Below, piece after piece: positions 17,384-23,924 of a DNA stretch of 64,000 bases. The position numbers were made by a program, and so were the translations under genes. Source of the stretch: Reichenbachiella faecimaris (GTDB lineage Bacteria; Bacteroidota; Bacteroidia; Cytophagales; Cyclobacteriaceae); the NCBI RefSeq assembly GCF_900176375.1, contig NZ_FWYF01000003.1, positions 682,001-746,000 on the forward strand, given 5' to 3'. Each line of letters starts with the position of its first letter. Within the stretch, counting starts at the first letter, position 1. Below the pieces are notes generated by a model. The model did no database searches. It had not been told where the DNA came from and saw nothing but the letters and a program-made list of their open reading frames with translations.

Positions 17384-17613
17384 GGGTAACAAGGTGTAGG
17401 CACGAATGCCCTTGCGAGCTTTTCGAATCAATGCCAGAATCAGCACCACCGATCCTCGCGGAATCTCTAGAATACCGATAACGCATTCGTGGTTTCCGCA
17501 GCAGTCCAAATCTAGGCTAATGGCTAAACAGACTTTTGTGGTTGTGCGCGGATCGGCTATCTTTCTGCTTTAATCAAGCTGTGAGGGCACATCGTCCTAC
17601 ACAGGCGTTGTAA
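17384..17613 (+). repeat. Site s6, attC-like, 230 bp
   Basis: Left GGGTAAC (17384-17390), right GTTGTAA (17607-17613). A17406 faces C17590. Inner word GGCTAT at 17555. The body is highly similar to s11 although the genes before them are unrelated. Confidence 0.83.
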
Positions 17614-17646
17614 ACAAGCTGAACAAACATCGTAACTTAAAAGATT

Positions 17647-18081
17647 ATGGCAGACACATATAGAATTGGAAAAGATGGAGTAAAAGTGACTTTTCCATCA
17701 AGTGGATATACATATCGCGAAGGAAAGGACGGACGAGTAGTTGCTTTTCCATCAAGTGGATATACTTATCGAGAAGGAAAAAATGGAAGAGTTGTAGCAT
17801 TCCCTTCTAGCGGTTACACATATCGTGAAGGGAAAGATGGAAAGGTTGTTGCCTTTCCTTCAAGTGGTTATACTTATCGAGAGGGAAAAGACGGTAGAGT
17901 TATAGCATTTCCATCTAGCGGACATACATATAGAGAGGGAAAAGATGGTAGAGTTGTCGCATTTCCTTCAAGTGGATATACATATCGTGAAGGAAAAGAT
18001 GGCAGAGTGGTTGCATTTCCATCATCAGGATACACATACAAGGAAAATAAGAGTGGACGAATAGTTGCTAAAAAGCTTTAA
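17647..18081 (+). CDS. Cassette 7a: protein made of seven 18-residue repeats
   Basis: 144 residues, almost wholly tandem copies of YTYREGKDGRVVAFPSSG (18 residues, 54 nt). The copies are near-identical in protein but differ at many third codon positions, so selection keeps the protein sequence. Tyr, Gly and alternating charged/hydrophobic residues suggest beta-hairpin repeats. No signal peptide. First gene of a two-gene cassette; a 4-bp gap separates it from 7b. Function unknown. Confidence 0.75.
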   Translation: MADTYRIGKDGVKVTFPSSGYTYREGKDGRVVAFPSSGYTYREGKNGRVVAFPSSGYTYREGKDGKVVAFPSSGYTYREGKDGRVIAFPSSGHTYREGKDGRVVAFPSSGYTYREGKDGRVVAFPSSGYTYKENKSGRIVAKKL

Positions 18082-18085
18082 GAAA

Positions 18086-18541
18086 ATGGATTATAATGAA
18101 TTAATATCAAATGGAAAGCCGAAAATAAAATCAAGAATTGATGGCGATTTTGAAGGTTTTGATGACGAGATCCTCTTTCCTCTTTACAATGGTCAATTTT
18201 GGATTCAAAAAAATTATAAATATTGGTATCATTATTCTTATATGGCTAATGTAACTATTTATGAATACCGGAACAGTTACTTTTTGACTGTTGACGGACA
18301 AAAACAATTCGTAGAAGTTGAATTAATAGATGATGTCATTAAAGCAACGATAGTTAACGATTTTAATGGATGGTCAGGAGACACAATTTTTGAACTTGAT
18401 AATGGACAAATATGGAAACAAAGCGAGTATGATTATGACTATAATTATTCGTACAGACCTGATGCAATAATATATTCGAATGGCTACGATTACAAAATTC
18501 TTGTAGAAGGAAATAGTGTTGGCGTCAAAAGAATTAAATAA
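18086..18541 (+). CDS. Cassette 7b: two-repeat Tyr/Trp-rich protein
   Basis: 151 residues from ATG 18086. Two tandem ~70-residue modules share FEGFDDEILFPLYNGQFW / FNGWSGDTIFELDNGQIW, then a Tyr-rich stretch (YWYHYSY / YDYNYSY), an IYE/IYS strand and a closing VDG/VEG strand. Probably a small beta fold. It resembles short hypothetical proteins found singly elsewhere, but I cannot name the family. Cytoplasmic as read. Confidence 0.7.
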   Translation: MDYNELISNGKPKIKSRIDGDFEGFDDEILFPLYNGQFWIQKNYKYWYHYSYMANVTIYEYRNSYFLTVDGQKQFVEVELIDDVIKATIVNDFNGWSGDTIFELDNGQIWKQSEYDYDYNYSYRPDAIIYSNGYDYKILVEGNSVGVKRIK

Positions 18542-18548
18542 AGCCAGT

Positions 18549-18679
18549 TTACAACAATGGCTATAAGTAATTGCTTTTTCTCGCCTACTTCTGAAAATCC
18601 TCGCGGATTTTCAGTTTGGTGTGTACTTGCTAAGTTAAGTGCTAAACCACGCAACTACTCATAGCCGAGACCGTTAGCA
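18549..18679 (+). repeat. Site s7, attC-like, 131 bp
   Basis: Left TTACAAC (18549-18555), right GTTAGCA (18673-18679). Arms TGGCTATAAGTAATTGC / GCAACTACTCATAGCC with two A/C mismatches, one of them A18570/C18655. Its centre is unlike the other sites. Confidence 0.8.
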
Positions 18680-18691
18680 TCAATTTACTGC

Positions 18692-19777
18692 ATGAAGAAA
18701 TTACTACTTTTAATCTTTGTCATCTCTCAATTCGCAGCATTTGCGCAAGTACCAGACCAACAGCCAATTCCTGAATTTGTCCTAAAAGGTAAGTCAATGA
18801 ACGAACTCAGAATAATGAGAAATGAAATCTTCGCTAGATATGGTTACATCTTTAACTCTCAAGACTTATCCGAATACTTTGAAACCAAACTATGGTATAA
18901 CCCAACGAGCTCAAATGTCGATGATAAACTTACTGATATTGATAAGTCCAATATCGATCGAATTTTGAAATTTGAAAATCTCGCAAAAGACTCATTTAAT
19001 CCTTCAGTTGCAACTGAAACCGAGGCATATTTCAGAGTCTACGAGGATCCAATATCTGGTGACAGATTAGAAACCTCTAGAAACGTAACCTTCCATCGAC
19101 ATTATAAATACGGTATGATAAGAAAGGTCGTTGAACGAACTTTCACCGGGGCAGAAAAACTTCCAACAGTTATATATGCCGAGACTACTGATTCGTCAAA
19201 ACCTTTTTGGGAAACAACTAAATATTATGATGACTTGGAGTTTGAGTCAAACTACTTTCAAGCAATTGAATATGGTTGTTGCGGGGCTGAAAACTACGGA
19301 GAACTCTTTAGCTACGATTCAGATGAGCCTTTCTTGAAATTCAATAAAAACTACTATACCGTTGACATTCCAAACAGCAAAATCCATATGTTCTTAGGTT
19401 ATTGCCATGAACATTCAGGACGTGACGGGACTACAATATCAACTCTCTATCTGTCGACTTTAGATGGAGTAGTTAGTTCAATTACGTTTGTTGCAACTAC
19501 TCAACAAAGCAAAGAAGACCTTCCTTGGTATTGGACACCAAAAATTGAACTCCGAACTGAGAATGAAGAGAACAAGATTATCAGAGATGGTCAGGAAATT
19601 AGATTATGGGGGAGCAATTTTGCAAAGTCCTTAAGTAATATTAATGATTTCTCAGTCTTTATTGAATTTTGGAGTGAGGGAACAGGTGAAAAGGCTCAAT
19701 TTAACATTCCAATAACCAATGGTAGATTTTACGGAGCGAACGAACTGAACACAAAAATCACTGTGAATTTAGAATGA
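18692..19777 (+). CDS. Cassette 8: secreted YARHG-domain protein
   Basis: 361 residues with signal peptide MKKLLLLIFVISQFAAFAQ. Residues about 30-92 form a YARHG domain (LRIMRNEIFARYGYIF...LWYNP), an extracellular module of bacterial envelope proteins. The rest (about 110-361) is beta-rich with a CCG and a CHEH element and matches no family I recognise. Starts 12 bp after the s7 core. Confidence 0.75.
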   Translation: MKKLLLLIFVISQFAAFAQVPDQQPIPEFVLKGKSMNELRIMRNEIFARYGYIFNSQDLSEYFETKLWYNPTSSNVDDKLTDIDKSNIDRILKFENLAKDSFNPSVATETEAYFRVYEDPISGDRLETSRNVTFHRHYKYGMIRKVVERTFTGAEKLPTVIYAETTDSSKPFWETTKYYDDLEFESNYFQAIEYGCCGAENYGELFSYDSDEPFLKFNKNYYTVDIPNSKIHMFLGYCHEHSGRDGTTISTLYLSTLDGVVSSITFVATTQQSKEDLPWYWTPKIELRTENEENKIIRDGQEIRLWGSNFAKSLSNINDFSVFIEFWSEGTGEKAQFNIPITNGRFYGANELNTKITVNLE

Positions 19778-19782
19778 AAAGA

Positions 19783-19934
19783 TGCTAACATATGCTATGA
19801 ATGAATGGGGTTTCATCGGTCAGGATATTTTCGTGGGGATTGGAAAGTCCGCCACAAGTTTTAAATTTAAATCAAGGCGTGGCTATGTGCGAGACGAGAG
19901 GTTAGTGCTATCTAATCCCCACTCATCATAGCTG
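19783..19934 (+). repeat. Site s8, attC-like, 3' core lost
   Basis: Left TGCTAAC (19783-19789) and nearly the whole body match s4, including GGCTAT. After CATAGCTG the expected GACGTTATGA is replaced by ATCGATGAGC, which runs into an open frame. The right-hand core is therefore deleted or recombined away. Confidence 0.75.
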
Positions 19935-20051
19935 ATCGATGAGCAAGGAAATATTCAACACTCCATTATTCCCGAATTAACTCAATTTTCAAACACAGGT
20001 AGTTGGAGTTGGCATAAGATATTTTCAGCCACTATTTTTACTATGCACTGA
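19935..20051 (+). pseudogene. 3' fragment of a gene fused to site s8
   Basis: From the point where s8 breaks off, 38 codons read open to TGA at 20049-20051 (IDEQGNIQHSIIPELTQF...). No start codon or gene beginning is present. This is what a deletion joining s8 to the end of a vanished cassette gene would leave. Chance openness over 38 codons cannot be ruled out. Confidence 0.4.
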
Positions 20052-20082
20052 TATAGGCAATATTTATTAACATATTTAACGA

Positions 20083-20280
20083 ATGGAATATCTTGTTAAA
20101 ATTTTATCACTCATTATTGTAATCCTTGTTTTTGGTTTTATTGGAGCATTGATAAGATTTATTTTCATAAAAGAAAAACGTAGTTTCTGGTTGGTTTATA
20201 CCGAAAGGCTTTACCTAAACTATGTAATAGCGATTGGTTTACTTACCTTGATTGCCTTAGTGTACTTGAATATTAAGTAA
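20083..20280 (+). CDS. Cassette 9a: small two-helix membrane protein
   Basis: 65 residues; membrane segments at about 5-28 and 45-63 around a basic/aromatic loop (KEKRSFWLVYTERLYLN). ATG 20083. It precedes the next membrane gene by 7 bp. No family known. Confidence 0.6.
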   Translation: MEYLVKILSLIIVILVFGFIGALIRFIFIKEKRSFWLVYTERLYLNYVIAIGLLTLIALVYLNIK

Positions 20281-20287
20281 CTAATCT

Positions 20288-21243
20288 ATGCGAAGTAAAT
20301 TAAATTTCTTTACAAGCATCTTAACTGCTTCTTTACTTACCATAATTATGGGTGGACTTTCTACCATGATGATACTGGTATCCTTAAAGATGGTTGAAGA
20401 CGGAAAATCAGACACTCTGTTTAAAACTCCTATATATGCTGCTATTGTTTTTGTAGGGCTTTTGATTTGGGTAATCTGGATTTACTTGAATAATTGCAAA
20501 ACTGTTATCTTATCAAATAAAGGATTGCATATCAAATCAGTAATGGGATCTACATTTTATCTATGGTCAGAAGTCAAATTTGTATCGTTACTTGATAAGC
20601 ACTATTTATATGGTTCTGCAATGGAAGCTACCACTATAAAATTCAAAAATGGTAAAGTTTATCACTTCATGCCGTTTTATTATAGCAATGCTGACTATTT
20701 AAGGAGGTGTTTAAGTAAAGTTAACTTGTCTTTAACTACCAACTCAATAGATTTTGAGACACTGAAAAACCGAAACTCTAGAAGCCTACAAAAAATTGAT
20801 TACTCAGGAATGAAAAAAATTGGTGGTAATCCAGTTTTTTCATTTAATGGTATTTTTTTTATACAGTTTTGGGTTTTGTAATATACCAGATAGTATTCAA
20901 CCCATCAGAAAACTTTCTAAATCAATGTATTGGGTTAGGTTTTGCTGGGCTACTTTTCTTCTACTGGCTTGGGTATCAACTGCACTATTTCTATATAGAC
21001 GACAAGAATTTAGTAGTTAAGAATTACGTATGGATTTGGCGAACTAAGAGATATCCTCTGAATCAAATTAAACAAGGCGTATTTGAAATGCCACATAAAA
21101 TGTCAACTTCATTTAGAATAGTCAATACAGACTTTACTTCTAAGCTCTTTCCTGGTGGCAGCATAAGAACTAAAAACTGGATAAAATTTATAGAGAAACT
21201 AAAGAAGCATAAAATAAGTGTCAGAAATGAAGCTGTCTACTGA
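20288..21243 (+). pseudogene. Cassette 9b: membrane protein with two PH-like domains, -1 frameshift at a T8 run
   Basis: The first frame (20288-20881) has two membrane helices then a PH-like domain (VILSNKGLHIKSVMG...LWSEVKFV). The second frame (to 21243) has two more helices, then a second PH-like domain (FYIDDKNLVVKNYVW...RYPLNQIKQ). The frames join by a -1 shift at the T-run 20853-20860, giving a coherent protein of about 318 residues with membrane helix IFFYTVLGFVIYQIVF across the junction. One T missing by mutation or sequencing error, or ribosomal slippage at the T-run, would all explain it. Confidence 0.6.
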
Positions 21244-21249
21244 AAATAC

Positions 21250-21442
21250 AGATAACATGCTGTGATAAAATCATGCTTGGACAATGCTAGACGAAATTTT
21301 CCTGCATTCTGGCAACCCCACCAATTCTGCGAATTAGTCTATAAAAAACAACAAATGTAATAGCCCATTTCGCAGAGTTGGCTATTTAGTAGACGAAACA
21401 TTAACTTCACAAAAACGCACGATTTATACAGTGACGTTACCT
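21250..21442 (+). repeat. Site s9, attC-like, 193 bp
   Basis: Left AGATAAC (21250-21256), right GTTACCT (21436-21442). A21273 faces C21420. Inner word GGCTAT at 21380, 56 bp before the core. Arms CTGTGATAAAATCATGC / GCACGATTTATACAG. Confidence 0.8.
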
Positions 21443-21450
21443 ATCATGCC

Positions 21451-22107
21451 ATGCGAAACTTACTAATTATTTTCTGTACTGCTATAATTTCATTTAGCTG
21501 TTCTCCAACATCCAACATAAGTCCTGAAAAACTTGCGAAAAATGCCTGTGAATGTTTCTCGCAACTTAATTCTGGATCTATTGACGAACGTTCGACTCCA
21601 TGCCTTTCAACACCAATTAACGACAACCAAGAAGAGATTCTTGACAAGTACTATTCGAACTTAACACTTCAAGATGCATTGACAACTCACATGATGAAGG
21701 TTACCGTTGTTATGATTCAAAGCTGCGACAAGTATTTTGATGAACTCGACGGAATGTTCACAAACATGTATCCCGAAACGCCAGATTCAGATGTCATTTT
21801 AGATATTCAAGCTCTTCAAGACTCAATTAACGATATACAACTTGCTGATTCCATTAAACTGAATTTATTGCACAAAAAGCTTGCTCTTTTGACTAAATCA
21901 AGACAATTAGAAGAAGCATTAAACCTTGCTGATAGTATCTCTAACGACTATTCTGAATCTGAAACGTACCTGATAAGAACATATATTTTCACCCTTCAAG
22001 GTAAATATGAAATGGCACTCGAACAGGTTAATAAAGCTGTTAACGCAGGTAATAAAGGCTATAACATTTTCGGCGAACTTATAAAGAGGAAGAAAAAAGA
22101 TAGGTAA
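21451..22107 (+). CDS. Cassette 10: lipoprotein with TPR-like C-terminus
   Basis: 218 residues. Lipoprotein signal MRNLLIIFCTAIISFSCS. A Cys pair follows (NACECF, STPC), then a helical region ending in TPR-like repeats (LTKSRQLEEALNLADSISNDY; TLQGKYEMALEQVNKAVNAG). Expected at the inner or outer membrane. Its stop codon lies inside the left end of s10. ATG 21451 is 9 bp after the s9 core. Confidence 0.72.
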   Translation: MRNLLIIFCTAIISFSCSPTSNISPEKLAKNACECFSQLNSGSIDERSTPCLSTPINDNQEEILDKYYSNLTLQDALTTHMMKVTVVMIQSCDKYFDELDGMFTNMYPETPDSDVILDIQALQDSINDIQLADSIKLNLLHKKLALLTKSRQLEEALNLADSISNDYSESETYLIRTYIFTLQGKYEMALEQVNKAVNAGNKGYNIFGELIKRKKKDR

Positions 22108-22289
22108 CAATCGATATGACAGCAGGGCGGTTCAGAGGTAAAAGAAGCGGTTGAGCTTTTGGAAGCCCCGCCATATCTCAGATTAGCACTATGGAATCAA
22201 AAAGGGATAGCGCAAATCAGAGATTTGGCTATCTTGTATTCGAAACTTAAACTAAACCAAGCGCCACGCTTGATACAGAGGCGTTCACA
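22102..22289 (+). repeat. Site s10, attC-like, 188 bp
   Basis: Left AGGTAAC (22102-22108) overlaps the stop codon of cassette 10; right GTTCACA (22283-22289). A22124 faces C22267. Inner word GGCTAT at 22227, 56 bp before the core. The arms pair less well than in other sites. Confidence 0.72.
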
Positions 22290-22339
22290 TCCATTGGACT
22301 ACAGTGCGAAAATGTTACGAAATTCCCTACCTTTACACT

Positions 22340-22549
22340 ATGACGATTGAACAACGAAAACTGGAACTCATAACCTGGATAACTGCTATTCAGGATGAAG
22401 ATTTGCTCGAACGCATTGAGGATTTTCGTCATAACCCCCGGCCTGAAATTCCAGATGCTATCTTAGAACTCCTACGAGAATCAAGCTCAGCGAAACTGGA
22501 GGACTGTATCGAACACACAAGTGCTCGCGAACTTTTAGGGCGCAATTGA
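22340..22549 (+). CDS. Cassette 11a: antitoxin-like protein of a ParE-type pair
   Basis: 69 residues from ATG 22340. Short helical, acidic protein (MTIEQRKLELITWITAIQDEDLLERIEDF), the usual look of small Bacteroidota antitoxins paired with ParE. Its stop TGA overlaps the start TTG of the toxin gene (TTGA, 22546-22549), so the two are translationally coupled. No clear DNA-binding motif seen. Confidence 0.72.
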   Translation: MTIEQRKLELITWITAIQDEDLLERIEDFRHNPRPEIPDAILELLRESSSAKLEDCIEHTSARELLGRN

Positions 22550-22848
22550 AAACAGTTTGGACACCTCTGGGTCTTAAATCTCTTGACAAGACAACCAACT
22601 TCATTGAGGAACAGTGGAACGAGGATGTTGTTGACAACTTTCTCGATCAACTAGACGAACGCATTGAACAACTTAAGAGAAATCCTCGAATTGGGCCGAC
22701 GTATGGCCAGACAGAATTTCGGCAACTTCTTATACATCCTCTGGTAACGCTCTACTACGAACTCAAAACTGACTATATCAGCCTAACTCTCGTTTGGGCT
22801 AACAAGAAAGACCCAGATGAACTACGGGAAGAATTAAAACGGATGTGA
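22546..22848 (+). CDS. Cassette 11b: ParE/RelE-superfamily toxin
   Basis: 100 residues, TTG start overlapping the antitoxin stop. Pattern of ParE toxins: WTPLGLKSLDKTTNFIEEQW, DQLDERIEQLKRNPRIGP, FRQLLIHPLVTLYYEL and LTLVWANKKDPDEL. ParE toxins act on gyrase, RelE ones on ribosome-bound mRNA; which applies is not decided by sequence. Toxin-antitoxin pairs are typical stabilisers of large cassette arrays. The stop codon lies inside the left end of s11. Confidence 0.85.
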   Translation: MKTVWTPLGLKSLDKTTNFIEEQWNEDVVDNFLDQLDERIEQLKRNPRIGPTYGQTEFRQLLIHPLVTLYYELKTDYISLTLVWANKKDPDELREELKRM

Positions 22849-23072
22849 ACATGGCGTATCGCGAATGCCCTTGCGAGCTTTTCGAATCAATGCCAGAATC
22901 AGCACCACCGTTCCTCGTGGAATCTCTAGAATACCGAGAAAGCATTCGAACGTTCCGCAGCAGTGTAATTCTAGAGCAATGGCCAAACGGACTTTTTGTG
23001 GTTGTGCGCGGATCGGCTATCTTTCTGCCTTAATCAAGCTGTGAGGGCACTCGCCATATACGGACGTGACAA
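22844..23072 (+). repeat. Site s11, attC-like, 229 bp, last site
   Basis: Left TGTGAAC (22844-22850), right GTGACAA (23066-23072), so the last core has GTG instead of GTT. A22865 faces C23050. Inner word GGCTAT at 23015. The body is a close copy of s6. Confidence 0.8.
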
Positions 23073-23086
23073 ACATGAATAATCCA

Positions 23087-23923
23087 ATGAAAAATATCAT
23101 CATCCTTTTGGCAGTAGCCACTTTTTTCAGCTGCACCAAAAAGCCAGAATCCATGGAATCTGTAGCGGAATCCAGAGCTACTATTGAAATGGTGACCGAC
23201 TATGGAGTCATAGTCTTGGAATTGTACAATGAGACGCCAAAGCATAGAGATAACTTCGTTAAACTAGCTAAGGATGGTGTTTTTGATAGTGTGCTTTTTC
23301 ATCGGGTGATTGAGAACTTTATGATTCAGGGAGGAGATCCTGATAGTAAAAATGCAGAGCCTGGTGATACACTGGGTAATGGAGGATTAGGCTATCGTGT
23401 AGATGCAGAATTCAATCCAACACTTTTTCATAAGAAAGGTGCGCTGGGAGCGGCGAGAGATGGTAATCTGGCAAGGGCATCCAGTAGTACCCAATTCTAT
23501 ATTGTCCAGGGGAAAGTTTTTAATGATAGCCTGCTTGAAGTTGCTGAAGGAAGAATCAATGGCTGGCTGAAAGAAAATGCATTTAAAAAGGACAGTGCCA
23601 ATCAACCCATAGTTGATGAGTTGGTTAGGGCAGAGGAAGAAGAAAACTGGGAGCTGTATACTCAAATCAATGACAGTATCAAAACGCTCGCCGAGGACTA
23701 TCAAGGGAGTGAAACTTATTCAATTCCTGAAGCACAGCGAGAGGTATACAAATCCGTAGGCGGCACGCCACATCTTGACCAAAACTACACCGTGTTTGGT
23801 GAAGTGATCAAAGGCCTAGCCGTGGTAGATTCTATTGCAGCCGTTCAGACAGGGGCGTTTGATAGACCTGTAAAGGATGTAAGGATATTGACCGTACGCG
23901 TCATAGACAAGGAAAAAAAATAG
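23087..23923 (+). CDS. Peptidyl-prolyl cis-trans isomerase, cyclophilin type, lipoprotein
   Basis: 278 residues from ATG 23087 (ATG 23075 also possible). Lipoprotein signal MKNIIILLAVATFFSC. Cyclophilin core: FHRVIENFMIQGGDP, then GALGAARDGNLARASSSTQFYIV, and VFGEVIKGLAVVDSI. A ~60-residue helical insertion (about 150-220) splits the domain, as in many Bacteroidota periplasmic cyclophilins. It follows the last cassette site and is convergent with bioA, so it most likely marks the chromosomal flank rather than a cassette. Confidence 0.9.
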   Translation: MKNIIILLAVATFFSCTKKPESMESVAESRATIEMVTDYGVIVLELYNETPKHRDNFVKLAKDGVFDSVLFHRVIENFMIQGGDPDSKNAEPGDTLGNGGLGYRVDAEFNPTLFHKKGALGAARDGNLARASSSTQFYIVQGKVFNDSLLEVAEGRINGWLKENAFKKDSANQPIVDELVRAEEEENWELYTQINDSIKTLAEDYQGSETYSIPEAQREVYKSVGGTPHLDQNYTVFGEVIKGLAVVDSIAAVQTGAFDRPVKDVRILTVRVIDKEKK

Positions 23924-23924
23924 C

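Larger units (their letters stand above)
10385..23072 (+). mobile_element. Integron-like cassette array with its own tyrosine recombinase
   Basis: A recombinase gene is followed by about eleven cassettes, all on the + strand. Each holds one or two ORFs starting 8-50 bp after a GTT core and ends in an imperfect palindrome (sites s1-s11 below) whose left end has nnnnAAC and right end GTTnnnn. Unrelated genes share near-identical sites (s6/s11, s1/s3, s4/s8), which is the mark of cassette movement rather than gene duplication. A simple hairpin site (s0) directly follows the recombinase and could be the insertion point. The recombinase is not a canonical IntI. Array limits are inferred: recombinase start to the 3' core of s11. 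Confidence 0.8.

Noticed and set aside
17122-17509. Overlapping antisense frames of 83-104 residues
   Set aside because: Opposite strand of cassette 6 and site s6, no start context or family pattern.
20083-21243. Programmed ribosomal frameshifting as firm call
   Set aside because: T8 would allow slipping, but no downstream stimulatory structure was recognised, and a lost T is equally likely; kept as a question.
10385-23072. Canonical (IntI) integron
   Set aside because: Recombinase lacks the IntI insertion, points the same way as the cassettes, and many sites are longer than usual attC with relaxed cores. Described as integron-like.
11539-23072. CRISPR array or diversity-generating retroelement
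   Set aside because: Repeats are 113-232 bp apart by whole genes, not short regular spacers; no Cas or reverse transcriptase gene is present.
23087-23923. Cyclophilin as a twelfth cassette
   Set aside because: No site follows it and its gene is convergent with bioA 1 bp away; it is better taken as the chromosomal flank.
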